Source: Aurantimonas endophytica
GTDB taxonomy: Bacteria; Pseudomonadota; Alphaproteobacteria; Rhizobiales; Rhizobiaceae
Length of the DNA: 64,000 nucleotides
Direction of reading: 5' to 3'
Assembly (NCBI RefSeq): GCF_014196845.1
Contig: NZ_JACIEM010000006.1
Location: forward strand, 62,001-126,000
Part shown: one piece after another, positions 26,517-38,589 of the stretch
How positions within the stretch are numbered: position 1 is the stretch's first letter
How the letters are laid out: each line of letters begins with the position of its first letter
Program-made: the position numbers and the translations under genes
Notes under the pieces: generated by a model
The model's input: only the letters and a program-made list of their open reading frames with translations
What the model was told of the DNA's origin: nothing
Database searches by the model: none

Positions 26517-26926
26517 GACAAGGGATCCTTGGCAACGGTGTCGTCTAGACCCGGCGCGAGGGGCACCGGTGCGGCGAGCGTGAGGAAGCCGCGCGCGTCG
26601 AGCGCGAGCAGCAAGGCGGCGATCAGGACGCCGAGGAGGTAGGGCCCGGCGACCATGAACAGGATCAGCTCGATCTGGCCGATCCAGCGTCCGAGGGTCA
26701 GCACCGCGTCGATGACGCCGTTGCCGGTGACGAGCGCGCCGGCGTCTCCGGTCTCATGGACGATCGCCATCGCCCCGCATGCCGCCAGGAAGGCCGGCAT
26801 CGGCAGCAGCCCCGCCAGCCGGCCCCCGAGCGTCGGGCGGCTCTGCCTGAGATGTCGAGCCCGGAACCGCCCGTAGATGAAGGCGGCCGGCAGGAACAGG
26901 ACCACAAGGACGACGGCCGCCGTCAA
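26513..26926 (-). CDS. small membrane protein between aroA and cmk
   Basis: A 137-residue protein with four predicted membrane segments: VVLVVLFLPAAFIYG, LLPMPAFLAACGAMAI, IGQIELILFMVAGPYLLGV and IAALLLALDARG (partial). A Pro/Ala-rich tail follows. No family was recognised. The frame opens with a TTG at 26926, just 4 bp after the aroA stop; no ATG or GTG gives a comparable product, so the start is uncertain. The 4-bp overlap with cmk supports a real gene. Function unknown. Confidence 0.62.
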   Translation of the reverse strand: MTAAVVLVVLFLPAAFIYGRFRARHLRQSRPTLGGRLAGLLPMPAFLAACGAMAIVHETGDAGALVTGNGVIDAVLTLGRWIGQIELILFMVAGPYLLGVLIAALLLALDARGFLTLAAPVPLAPGLDDTVAKDPLS

Positions 26927-26929
26927 TGC

Positions 26930-28546
<1,617 letters not shown>

Positions 28547-28602
28547 TCATCCGCCGCGCCTGCGGCCGGAGGGTACGGCGGCAGAACGACGACGAGGCAA
28601 GC

Positions 28603-29010
28603 ATGGCCAAACCCGAACTCGGCACCAAGCGGATCGATCCGGAAACGGGCCGCAAATTCTACGATCTGAACAAGGACCCGATCGTCTCGCCCTATACCGG
28701 CAAGACCTACCCGCGCTCCTATTTCGAGATCGAAGCCGTCGCCTCCAAGAAGAAGGTGGTGAAGGAAGCGGAAGAGGAAGAGGAGGAGGTCGAGACCGTC
28801 GAGGTCGAGGCCACCCCGAACACCGTCTCACTCAGCGAGGTCGAGGAAGAGGAATCGGACGACGCGACGCCCGATCTTCCGGATGTCGACGAGACCGACG
28901 ACGAGGACACGGCCGACGACGACGACACGTTCCTGCCGGACGAGGAAGACGAGGACGACGACGACGTCGCCGACATCATCGGCGGCGGCCGCGACGACGA
29001 CGACGACTGA
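28603..29010 (+). CDS. TIGR02300 family acidic protein
   Basis: A 135-residue protein of an alphaproteobacterial family of unknown function. The first 45 residues are conserved: GTKRIDPETGRKFYDLNKDP, then PIVSPYTGKTYPRSYF, a small module that looks like a degenerate zinc-ribbon without cysteines. The rest is extremely acidic, with runs of Glu (EEEEEE-like) and Asp, ending in GGGRDDDDD. It is divergent from aroA and just upstream of tRNA-Ala. The ATG at 28603 follows GAGG. Role unknown; the tail suggests binding to a basic partner. Confidence 0.85.
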   Translation: MAKPELGTKRIDPETGRKFYDLNKDPIVSPYTGKTYPRSYFEIEAVASKKKVVKEAEEEEEEVETVEVEATPNTVSLSEVEEEESDDATPDLPDVDETDDEDTADDDDTFLPDEEDEDDDDVADIIGGGRDDDDD

Positions 29011-29082
29011 ACGTCCGACGGCGCGGCTGCCCTCGCGGTGGCCGCCCTCCCGACGCCCTTGTCCGGTGCTGTCGGAAATCGC

Positions 29083-29111
29083 TTGATCTTCGTGGCGGAC
29101 TTTCATATGAA
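29083..29111 (+). promoter_or_regulatory. tRNA-Ala promoter
   Basis: TTGATC (29083-29088), 17-bp spacer, TATGAA (29106-29111), ending 57 bp before the mature tRNA start. Spacing and sequence are good for a housekeeping sigma factor. Confidence 0.6.
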
Positions 29112-29168
29112 CCCGCCACACCACGCGGCCCGCACCCAGGGGCCGCGTCTTCCGCCTGACGGCGGCGT

Positions 29169-29244
<76 letters not shown>

Positions 29245-29349
29245 AATCACTTCCACCTGAACACGCCCAGCAACCACCCGCTCGCGATTTGGCTGGCTTA
29301 TCTAACAGTCGGACTGCGCGGCGATGATCAGCCTGCCGGCTGCCAGCGC

Positions 29350-30885
29350 CTACCCCGCACCCTCTCCCCTCGAATCGACCGACTGCCCCACCATGCCGAC
29401 GAGCCGGAAGGTCACGCCCTCCGGTTCGAAGCCGAGCGTTGCCTTGCCGTCGAAATACGGGCCGACGATGCGCTCGATCAGCCGCGTGCCGAAGCCGGTG
29501 CGCGTCGGCGGCGTGACCGCCGGGCCGCCATGTTCGCGCCAGTCGAAGACGAAGCCGTTGTCTTCCGTGTGCTGCCAGGTGATGTCGACGCAGCCGCCGG
29601 GCTCCGACAGCGCGCCGTGCTTGACGGCGTTGGTGGCGAGTTCGTGCAGCGCCAGCGACAGGCCGACCACCTGCTGGGCGGTCAGTTCGAGTTCCGGGCC
29701 GTTCACGTCGAACCGTCCCTCGCCGGTGCGATACGGCGCCAGCGCGTCCCGCACGACCTCGCCGATCGCCGCATGGGTGCCGCTGGTCTGGGTGAGGATG
29801 TCCTGCGCGCGGGCCAGCGCCTCGATGCGCGTGCCGATCGAGTCGCGAGCCTCGGCGACCGAGGATGCCGTGCGCAGGCTCTGGCCGACGATCGACTGGA
29901 CCATCGCGAAGCTGTTCTTCATCCGGTGCGACATTTCGCGCGTCAGCTCGAGGCGCTGCGCCTCGGCCTGGTGCTGCAGCGTGCGGTCGCGCAGGATCTT
30001 GACGTAGCCGAGGTGATTGGCGTCGTCATCGCGCAACGGCATCATCTCGCCCGAAGCCCAGAACTGGCTGCCGTCGCGGCGCTTGTGCCAGCGTTCGTCG
30101 GAGCCGCGGCCGCGTTCCTGCGCAGCCTGCATCTCTTGGTCGGGAACGCGGGCGACCTGGTCGTCCTCGGTGAAGAACACGTCCGCGGGCCGGCCGATCA
30201 TCTCGGCCTCGCTCCAGCCGAGGATCTCCTCCGCACCGACGCTCCAGGAGGTGACGCGGCCGTCGAGGTCGAGCGTGATGATGCCGAAATCGACGGCGCT
30301 GTCGACGATCTGGCGGTGCCGCGTTTCCAGCTCCTTCGCCTCGCGCAGCGCCTGTTGCGTCGCCGCCAGCGAGCGGCGCAGCTCCAGCTGCGTCATCGCC
30401 TGCCGCGCCAGCAGCCGCAGCGTCCGGAGCTGGTTCTCGTCGAGCTCGCGCGGCTTGTGGTCGAGGACGCACATCGTGCCAATTGGCACGCCCTCGCGGG
30501 TCTTCAGGAGGGCGCCGGCATAGAAGCGGACCTTCGGGTCCTCGTAGACCAGCGGATTGCCGTCGAAGCGCGAATCCTTCGTCGCGTCGGGAATGACGAG
30601 AATGTCGTCCACCAGCAGCGCATGGGCGCAGAACGACGTCGCGATCGGCGTCTCGCGCACGCCGAGCCCGAGTTCGGCCTTGAAGAATTGCCGTTCCACG
30701 TCGACGAGGCTGACCAGCGCGATCGGCGTTCCGCAGACTTCCGCCGCGATCCGGGCCAGATCGTCGAACTCCGCTTCCGGCGGCGTATCGAGAATATCGA
30801 AGCTCCGGATCGCTTCGCTTCGCTCGCTCTCGGTAAAGCCTGGCTTTTCTTGCGTCACACACACTGTCCTGTTCGCGCCCAGCAA
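29350..30885 (-). CDS. GAF-PAS-HWE family sensor histidine kinase
   Basis: A 511-residue cytosolic kinase with no membrane segment. Residues 30-170 form a GAF domain (AEVCGTPIALVSLVDVERQF; FCAHALL; FYAGALLKT). Residues 190-305 form a PAS/PAC domain (DSAVDFGIITLDLDGRVTSW). From 310 the HWE kinase core follows: phospho-acceptor His320 in EMSHRMKNSFAMVQ, N-box HELATNAVKHG (414-424) and the family WRE motif (449-451). HWE kinases with GAF/PAS input often sense light or general stress and signal to PhyR-like or single-domain regulators. No response regulator is adjacent, so the partner is unknown. Confidence 0.9.
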   Translation of the reverse strand: MLGANRTVCVTQEKPGFTESERSEAIRSFDILDTPPEAEFDDLARIAAEVCGTPIALVSLVDVERQFFKAELGLGVRETPIATSFCAHALLVDDILVIPDATKDSRFDGNPLVYEDPKVRFYAGALLKTREGVPIGTMCVLDHKPRELDENQLRTLRLLARQAMTQLELRRSLAATQQALREAKELETRHRQIVDSAVDFGIITLDLDGRVTSWSVGAEEILGWSEAEMIGRPADVFFTEDDQVARVPDQEMQAAQERGRGSDERWHKRRDGSQFWASGEMMPLRDDDANHLGYVKILRDRTLQHQAEAQRLELTREMSHRMKNSFAMVQSIVGQSLRTASSVAEARDSIGTRIEALARAQDILTQTSGTHAAIGEVVRDALAPYRTGEGRFDVNGPELELTAQQVVGLSLALHELATNAVKHGALSEPGGCVDITWQHTEDNGFVFDWREHGGPAVTPPTRTGFGTRLIERIVGPYFDGKATLGFEPEGVTFRLVGMVGQSVDSRGEGAG

Positions 30886-30986
30886 CGGCCCGTCCCTACC
30901 GGCTTAGAGGCGAAGGTGCCGTCGTGGCAACCGCCGGGACGCTGCTTCGCGGCGAAAGCAGCATCCGGCCCGCTGCCCGGGCGCAA

Positions 30987-32348
30987 TTAGTCGCGCAATT
31001 CGATCCAGATGACGTCGCTCGCGTCATCCGGCGTCGTCCGCGCCGCGATGGTCTCGCCGTCGAACCCGCCGATGACGGCACGTGCTGCCGTATCGGGAAC
31101 CGCGACCGCCGAGATCCAGACGGCGGGCACCGGCTCGGCTTCCGGCCGGCTCGCCACCGGCAGCGCGTCGAGCGTCGCATTGTCGTCGATGCCGAAATAG
31201 CCGCGCGGGCGCATCATGTTGACCACCTCGCCGGACAAGAGCTGGCCGGCGACGGGCGCCGCCTCGGCGGGAAACAGCCGGAGGTCGGCGATCTCGGTGG
31301 AGCGCGGAAAGGCGGCGCGATAGATGCGCGTCGTCGGATGGCCCTCGGCCTCGACGACGAATTCGTAGGGCTGGTCGGGCTCGACAGTCAGCGGGCCATA
31401 GCGCCCGTCCGCGGCGACGGTCTGGCGCAGGACCGGCTCTCCCTGGCGTTCGGCCGTCTCGGCATCGACGGCGTAGACGGTGAGCCTCGCGCCCTCGAGG
31501 GCCACGTTGGTCGGGGCGCCGTTGGCCCAGCCGGAAATCTCGCCCGAAATCTGCGGCGCCGTCTCGGGCTCGATGTCGAGACGCGCCGGCGGTTGGCCGG
31601 CGACTGCGTTGTGGATGGCGATGAAGGCCTCCGGCGCGGTCGCGGTCTCGCGGTGGTCGAGTCCTTCCAGGACGAGGTTGTCGGCGCCTTCGAGCGCCGG
31701 AGCGTCATAGGACACGCCCGTCGACTCCCCCGGCAGGCCGATGAACCGTCCGTCCGGCTGGGCGTAGAGGTCGAAGCGGTCCGAGCGCAGCACGGTGGTC
31801 GGAATGCCCTCCGGCACCTCGCCGCCGGCATTGAGGCTGGTCAGGAAGTGCCCGGCGCCGTTAAACTCGGCGTCAAGCTGCTCCTGCGGATTGCGATAGG
31901 CGCCGTGGCTGAGGCAGCCGGCGAGCACCAGCCGGGCGACCTTCGCGGCGCCGCCGAAATTCTTCACGTAGTTGCGCGCCGTCTGACAGCCGCGGCCGTG
32001 GGCGACGATCGCCACTTGCGCGGCGCCGGTCTCGGCGAGCGCCCGATCCACCGTCGTCGCGACGGCGCTGGCGGCGTCCCCGGTCGAGGAGCGGTTCTCC
32101 TCCGGCACCGTGTCGAGGGTCGGCGCGGCCGGATGGTCGATGTCCGCCGCGAACAGGAAGTCGGCGGGGTAGCCGTTGGATTCGAACCGCCAGAGCGTGG
32201 TGGTCCAGAACCCGGCGCCGTCGCGGTCGCCATGGACGAAGACGATGGGCGGCGCGGAGTCGCCCATGGCTGCGTCTTGACCGGCCGCCGGCGTCACGAC
32301 CAAGGCAAGGGCAAGCGCCGCCAGGGCGCGGCGATAGAACAAGGCCAT
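30987..32348 (-). CDS. secreted alpha/beta-hydrolase-like protein with altered nucleophile elbow
   Basis: A 453-residue protein with a Sec signal peptide (ALAALALALVVTPAAGQ). Residues 30-255 form an alpha/beta-hydrolase fold: PPIVFVHGDRDGAGFW, the elbow VAIVAHGRGCQ, and GLDHRETATAPEAF with the expected His. A C-terminal beta-rich region of about 200 residues follows. Related secreted lipases have GHSxG at the elbow. Here the codon is GGC, so the serine position is glycine (AHGRG), and ordinary ester hydrolysis should not be possible unless another residue serves. It may be an inactive relative or use a different chemistry. The start at 32348 opens the signal peptide. Substrate unknown. Confidence 0.75.
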   Translation of the reverse strand: MALFYRRALAALALALVVTPAAGQDAAMGDSAPPIVFVHGDRDGAGFWTTTLWRFESNGYPADFLFAADIDHPAAPTLDTVPEENRSSTGDAASAVATTVDRALAETGAAQVAIVAHGRGCQTARNYVKNFGGAAKVARLVLAGCLSHGAYRNPQEQLDAEFNGAGHFLTSLNAGGEVPEGIPTTVLRSDRFDLYAQPDGRFIGLPGESTGVSYDAPALEGADNLVLEGLDHRETATAPEAFIAIHNAVAGQPPARLDIEPETAPQISGEISGWANGAPTNVALEGARLTVYAVDAETAERQGEPVLRQTVAADGRYGPLTVEPDQPYEFVVEAEGHPTTRIYRAAFPRSTEIADLRLFPAEAAPVAGQLLSGEVVNMMRPRGYFGIDDNATLDALPVASRPEAEPVPAVWISAVAVPDTAARAVIGGFDGETIAARTTPDDASDVIWIELRD

Positions 32349-32422
32349 GCGGCTTCCTTCGATGGCAGGGCGAGCGGCGGCGCGGCCCGTGGCTATCCGC
32401 CGGAGCGCGGTGCGCCGGCAGG

Positions 32423-33040
32423 TCAGACCGAGTGGGAGAAAATGTCTTCCTCGTCCCAGCCTGCGAGATCGAGGCGGGCGCGCGTCGGCAGGAAGGCGAA
32501 GCAGGCCTTGGCGAGGTCCATGCGGTCCTCGCGCTCCAGCCGCTTGTAGAGCCCGCCCATGATGTCGTGGAGGTAGAGGACGTCGGAGGCGGCATATTCG
32601 ACCTGCGCCGGGGTCAGCGTCTCGGCCGCCCAGTCGGAGGATTGCTGCTGCTTGGAGAGGTCGACGCCGATCAGCTCGCGCGCCAAGTCCTTCAGCCCGT
32701 GCCGGTCGGTATAGGTGCGGGTCAGGCGCGAGGCGATCTTGGTGCAGAAGATGCCGTCGGTCATCACGCCGAAGGCGTGATAGAGCGCCGCCACGTCGAA
32801 GCGGGCATAGTGGAAGATCTTGGTCTTCGAGGCGTCGCGGAGCAGCGCGGCGATGTTCGGCGCCTCGCGCTGGCCCTTGGCGATCTGCACCACGTCCGCC
32901 GTGCCGTCGCCCGGCGACAGCTGGATGACGCAGAGCCGGTCCCGCCGCGTGTCGAGGCCGAGCGTCTCGGTGTCGATGGCGACAGGCCCGCTATAGCGGG
33001 AAATGTCGGGAAGATCGCCTTTATGGACGCGGATGGTCAT
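32423..33040 (-). CDS. nrnC: NanoRNase C (NrnC), DEDDy exoribonuclease
   Basis: A 205-residue RNase D-like protein made only of the DEDDy exonuclease domain, lacking the HRDC domains of true RNase D. This length and the blocks VAIDTETLGLDTRRDRLCVI (D23/E25), IFHYARFDVAAL and TYTDRHGLKDLARELIGVDL match Bartonella/Brucella NrnC. So do the later KQQQSSDWAAETL and YAASDVLYLHD. NrnC degrades the 2-5 nt RNAs left by other RNases and replaces oligoribonuclease (Orn), which is missing in many Alphaproteobacteria. It stands alone between the hydrolase gene and the divergent sugar transport operon. Confidence 0.9.
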   Translation of the reverse strand: MTIRVHKGDLPDISRYSGPVAIDTETLGLDTRRDRLCVIQLSPGDGTADVVQIAKGQREAPNIAALLRDASKTKIFHYARFDVAALYHAFGVMTDGIFCTKIASRLTRTYTDRHGLKDLARELIGVDLSKQQQSSDWAAETLTPAQVEYAASDVLYLHDIMGGLYKRLEREDRMDLAKACFAFLPTRARLDLAGWDEEDIFSHSV

Positions 33041-33129
33041 CGCCTGCCTTCGCTTTCGCTAGTTCCTGCGCCCGCTCTAGCGGATTTCGCCGGCGACGCA
33101 AAAGCCTGATGACCGCGCCGTCACGGAGC

Positions 33130-33153
33130 TTGACAGCAAAAGTATTATCATAC
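33130..33153. promoter_or_regulatory. candidate promoter/operator of the ytf operon
   Basis: A TTGACA at 33130-33135 is followed by the 12-bp inverted repeat GTAT-TATC-ATAC (33142-33153), 52 bp before ytfQ. Regulators of the FadR/GntR class bind short palindromes of this kind; the operon's last gene encodes one. No convincing -10 was found at 17 bp, so the site is tentative. Confidence 0.4.
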
Positions 33154-33204
33154 GACCTTAAGCGGTCGGCGGGAGACCGGCTTTCAACACTGGGAGGTGA
33201 TCGC

Positions 33205-34167
33205 ATGCGTTTCATGAAACATGCCGGCGCGGCCGTTCTTGCCGCAGCCTTGCTGTCCTCGTCGGCGATGGCCGCCGACATGACGGTCGGATTTTCGCAG
33301 ATCGGTTCGGAGTCCGGCTGGCGCGCCGCCGAGACTTCGGTGACCCGGCAGGAGGCCGAGAAGCGCGGCATCGACCTGAAATTCGCCGACGCGCAGCAGA
33401 AGCAGGAGAACCAGATCAAGGCGATCCGCTCCTTCATCGCGCAGGGCGTCGACGCGATCCTGCTCGCCCCGGTCGTCGCCACCGGCTGGGACCAGGTGCT
33501 GGAAGAGGCGCAGGAGGCCGAGATCCCCGTCGTCTTGCTCGACCGCATGGTCGATTCCTCGGACGACCTTTACCTGACGGCGGTCGGCTCCGATCTCGTG
33601 CATGAGGGCCGGGTCGCCGGCGAATGGCTGGTCGAAACGGTCGGCGACAAGGAATGCAACGTCGTCGAGCTGGAAGGCACGACCGGCTCCTCGCCGGCGA
33701 TCGACCGCAAGAACGGCTTCGCCGAGGCGATCGCCGGGCACGACAACATCGAGATCGTGCGGGCACAGACCGGCGACTTCACCCGCACCAAGGGCAAGGA
33801 AGTCATGGAGAGCTTCCTGAAGGCGGAAGGCGGCGGCCAGAACATCTGCGCGCTCTACGCCCACAACGACGACATGGCGGTCGGCGCGATTCAGGCGATC
33901 AAGGAAGCCGGCCTGAAGCCGGGCGAGGACATCCTCGTCGTGTCGATCGACGCGGTGCCGGACATCTTCCAGGCGATGGCGGCGGGCGAGGCGAACGCCA
34001 CGGTCGAGCTGACGCCGAACATGGCGGGCCCGGCCTTCGACGCGCTGGAGAAGTTCAAGGCCGACGGCACCATGCCGCCGAAGTTCATCCAGACGGAATC
34101 CAAGCTCTACACGCAGGCCGACGACCCGATGGCGGTCTACGAGGAGAAGAAGGGCCTCGGCTACTGA
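33205..34167 (+). CDS. ytfQ: sugar ABC transporter substrate-binding protein (YtfQ, galactofuranose type)
   Basis: Periplasmic binding protein of a pentose/hexose ABC importer. The signal peptide MRFMKHAGAAVLAAALL is cut near SAMAAD. The mature domain begins MTVGFSQIGSESGWR and has the periplasmic-binding type 1 fold, with DAQQKQENQIKAIRSFIAQG and NICALYAHNDDMAVGAIQAI. These segments closely resemble E. coli YtfQ, which binds galactofuranose. The start at 33205 follows GGGAGGTGATCGC; an earlier open frame has no site. It is the first gene of the five-gene operon ytfQ-ytfR-ytfT-yjfF-fadR-type regulator. The sugar is inferred from family. Confidence 0.9.
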   Translation: MRFMKHAGAAVLAAALLSSSAMAADMTVGFSQIGSESGWRAAETSVTRQEAEKRGIDLKFADAQQKQENQIKAIRSFIAQGVDAILLAPVVATGWDQVLEEAQEAEIPVVLLDRMVDSSDDLYLTAVGSDLVHEGRVAGEWLVETVGDKECNVVELEGTTGSSPAIDRKNGFAEAIAGHDNIEIVRAQTGDFTRTKGKEVMESFLKAEGGGQNICALYAHNDDMAVGAIQAIKEAGLKPGEDILVVSIDAVPDIFQAMAAGEANATVELTPNMAGPAFDALEKFKADGTMPPKFIQTESKLYTQADDPMAVYEEKKGLGY

Positions 34168-34260
34168 CGAGCGGAGCGGGAGCCGCGCTACGGCAGCGGC
34201 TCCCGGCCTTGCATGGGCCAGTCTTGGCAATCCTTGAATAACGCGTGCGCGGAGCAGGCA

Positions 34261-35777
<1,517 letters not shown>

Positions 35778-35781
<4 letters not shown>

Positions 35782-36800
35782 GCCTGCCCGCACCCGTCGT
35801 CCGGTTGTTGCCGCAGATCATCGCCCTGTTCGTCATCCTGGCGCTCAACACGGCGATCTCGCCCGGCTTCCTCGACATCGCCTACCAGAACGGCCGGCTC
35901 TACGGCAGCCTGATCGACGTGGTCAATCGCGGCGCGCCGGTGGCGCTGCTGGCGATCGGCATGACCCTCGTCATCGCCACCAGGGGCATCGACCTGTCGG
36001 TCGGCGCGGTGATGGCGATCACCGGCGCCGTCGCGGCGGCAGCCATCACCGGCGGCTATTCGCTTGGCGCGACGATCGGCGCGGCGCTTGGCATCGGCAT
36101 TCTCTGCGGCCTCTGGAACGGCGCGCTGGTCGCCTTCTTCAGCATCCAGCCGATCATCGCGACGCTGATCCTGATGGTCGCCGGGCGCGGCATCGCCCAG
36201 CTGGTCACCGAAGGCGTCATCCTGACCTTCAACGATCCCGGCCTGATCTTCCTCGGCAGCGGGTCGGTGGCCGGCATGCCGGTGCCGGTCATCCTCTGGG
36301 TCGTGCTCGGGCTTCTCGTCGCAGCCCTCGTCCGCTTCACCGCGCTCGGCATGCTGATCGAGGCGATCGGCATCAACCGCCGGGCCTCGCGTCTCGCCGG
36401 CATCGGCACCAGCTCGCTGCTGGTCGCGGTCTACGCCGCATCGGGCCTCTGCGCCGCCGTCGCCGGCATCGTCGCGGCGGCCGACATCAGAGGCGCCGAC
36501 GCCAACAATGCCGGGCTGTGGCTGGAGCTCGACGCGATCCTCGCCGTCGTCGTCGGCGGCAATTCCCTGCTCGGCGGCCGCTTCTCCATCGCCGGCTCGC
36601 TGATCGGCGCGATGATCATCCAGTCGGTCAATACCGGCATCCTGCTCGCGGGCTTCCCGCCGGAATTCAACCTGATCATCAAGGCGGCGATCATCGTCGT
36701 CATCCTCGTCGTCCAGTCGCCGACCAGCCGCTCGGCCTTCGGCTTCTTCGGCCGGGCCCGCGAGCGGTCCGAAAGCCGCAAGCGGAGCCCCGTGCGATGA
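35778..36800 (+). CDS. ytfT: sugar ABC transporter permease (YtfT)
   Basis: A 340-residue inner-membrane permease of the RbsC/AraH family with about nine or ten hydrophobic segments. The family motif TRGIDLSVGAVMAITGAVAA and the EAIGINRRASRLAGI coupling region are visible, and a basic tail (RARERSESRKRSPVR) ends the protein. It overlaps ytfR and yjfF by 4 bp each, so all three are translated together. It should pair with YjfF as a heterodimeric channel. Confidence 0.93.
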
Positions 36801-37786
36801 TCACCTCGCGCTATTTCGCCCTCGTCACGACGCTTGCGGTGTTCCTGATCGCCTATGCGCTCTGCATCGCGCAGTTCCCCAACATGCTGTCGACCCGGGT
36901 CATCGGCAATCTTTTGACCGACAACGCCTTTCTCGGCATCGCCGCGGTGGGCATGACCTTCGTCATCCTTTCGGGCGGCATCGATCTGTCGATCGGCTCG
37001 GTCATCGCCTTCGCCGGCATCTTCATCGCCGTGGCGGTCGGCGAGTGGGGAATTCACCCGATCGCCGCGATCGTCCTCGTCCTACTGCTCGCGACAGCCT
37101 TCGGCGGAGTGATGGGCGCGATGATCCATTATCTCGCCATGCCGGCCTTCATCGTGACGCTGGCCGGCATGTTCTTCGCCCGCGGCATGGCCTTCGTCGT
37201 GTCGACCCAGTCGGTGGCGATCGACCATCCCTTCTACGACGGGCTTCAGGACCTGTGGATCCGCCTGCCGGGCGGCGGCCGGCTGACCTTCGTCGGCATG
37301 GTGATGCTGGCGGTCTTCGCCGTCGGCATCCTCGTCGCCCACCGCACGCGCTTCGGCCGCAACGTCTATGCGCTGGGCGGCAGCCGCCAGTCGGCCGAAC
37401 TCATGGGCGTCAAGGTCGCCCGGACCACGATCGGCATCTATGCGATGTCGAGCTTCCTCGCCGGCCTGTCGGGGATCGTGCTTTCCCTCTACACCTCCGC
37501 CGGCTATTCGCTGGCCGCCGTCGGCGTCGAGCTCGACGCGATCGCCGCGGTGGTGATCGGCGGCACGCTGCTGACCGGCGGCTCGGGCTTCGTCGCCGGG
37601 ACCTTCCTCGGGATCATGATCATGGGCCTCATCCAGACCTATATCGTCTTCGACGGGACGCTCTCGAGCTGGTGGACGAAGATCGTCATTGGCTTCCTGC
37701 TGTTCGCCTTCATCGTGCTGCAGCGCGGGCTGGTCTGGCTGTCGGCGCGGCGCGGCGGGGCCGCCCTCGGCCACAGCCCGGCGTGA
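36797..37786 (+). CDS. yjfF: sugar ABC transporter permease (YjfF)
   Basis: Second, distinct permease of the same importer: 329 residues, about nine membrane segments. The family block LSGGIDLSIGSVIAFAGIFI is present. The coupling segment ALGGSRQSAELMGV and VIGGTLLTGGSGFVAGTFLG resemble E. coli YjfF closely. Two different permease genes in one operon is characteristic of the ytf type rather than the ribose type. It overlaps ytfT by 4 bp, and its stop shares a base with the regulator's start. Confidence 0.93.
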   Translation: MITSRYFALVTTLAVFLIAYALCIAQFPNMLSTRVIGNLLTDNAFLGIAAVGMTFVILSGGIDLSIGSVIAFAGIFIAVAVGEWGIHPIAAIVLVLLLATAFGGVMGAMIHYLAMPAFIVTLAGMFFARGMAFVVSTQSVAIDHPFYDGLQDLWIRLPGGGRLTFVGMVMLAVFAVGILVAHRTRFGRNVYALGGSRQSAELMGVKVARTTIGIYAMSSFLAGLSGIVLSLYTSAGYSLAAVGVELDAIAAVVIGGTLLTGGSGFVAGTFLGIMIMGLIQTYIVFDGTLSSWWTKIVIGFLLFAFIVLQRGLVWLSARRGGAALGHSPA

Positions 37787-38544
37787 TGGGCCTCCTCGAC
37801 AACACCATCACCGACCGCGCGCCGCGCACCAGCCATGCCCATGTCGTGGCCGCCATCGGCCGCGAGATCGTCCGCGGCGACGTCGCGCCCGGCACCATCC
37901 TGCCCGGCGACAAGGAGCTGAGCGCCCGTTTCGGCGTCTCGCGCACCGTGCTGCGCGAGGCGATGAAGACGCTTGCCGCCAAGGGGCTGATCCAGCCCAA
38001 GGCGCGGGTGGGGACGCGGGTGCTCGACCCGGTCCGCTGGAACCTCCTCGACGCGGAAGTGCTGCGCTGGCGCGTCGAGGCCGGTCTCGACGACGATTTC
38101 GTCTTCGACCTCGCCACCATGCGCCTCGCCTTCGAGCCCGCCGCCGCGGCCCTCGCGGCCCGGCGCGCCACGCCGGAAGACATCGCCCGGCTGCGCGAGA
38201 TCGTCGGACGGCTGGGCGACGCGCGGCACGACCGAGCGAGCATCGCGACCGTCGACCTGGAATTTCATCTCGCCGTCGCCGACATCTCGCGCAACCCGTT
38301 CATGCGGGCGATCGGCAGCCTCATCGAAGCGGCGATGGCGATCACCCTCAAACTGAGTTCGCCGGCCAACGACCCGGCCCTGATCGCCGAAGTCGCCGTC
38401 AATCACGCGCGCATCGTCGACGCGATGGAGGCCGGCGACGAGGACGCGACGCGCGAGGCGATGCGCGCGGTGATCGAGCTCGGCGCCGAGCGCACCCGCA
38501 AGGCGCTCGACCGCTGGATCGCCGGCCCGGCGCTCACCGGATAG
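37786..38544 (+). CDS. FadR/GntR family regulator (FCD domain)
   Basis: A 252-residue regulator: winged helix-turn-helix at residues 20-85 (GTILPGDKELSARFGVSRTV, then LREAMKTLAAKGLI) followed by a helical FCD ligand domain. The metal-binding residues are visible (LEFHLAVADISRN; VNHARIVDAMEAGD). It is the last gene of the ytf operon, coupled to yjfF by a TGATG overlap. It very likely senses the imported sugar or a derivative and controls its own operon through the palindrome near 33142. The many sugar-acid regulators with the DARHDRAS..LEFH spacing suggest a sugar-acid ligand, but this is inference. Confidence 0.9.
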   Translation: MGLLDNTITDRAPRTSHAHVVAAIGREIVRGDVAPGTILPGDKELSARFGVSRTVLREAMKTLAAKGLIQPKARVGTRVLDPVRWNLLDAEVLRWRVEAGLDDDFVFDLATMRLAFEPAAAALAARRATPEDIARLREIVGRLGDARHDRASIATVDLEFHLAVADISRNPFMRAIGSLIEAAMAITLKLSSPANDPALIAEVAVNHARIVDAMEAGDEDATREAMRAVIELGAERTRKALDRWIAGPALTG

Positions 38545-38589
38545 GCGGCTGGCGCCTTTCCGGGGGGGCGCCGCCCTCGCCGCGCCGCG

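Noticed and set aside
23838-26642. Very long open frame on the + strand across rpsA and cmk
   Set aside because: It is antisense to two clear genes, its translation is Arg/Asp/Leu-rich without domains, and such frames arise from GC-rich third positions.
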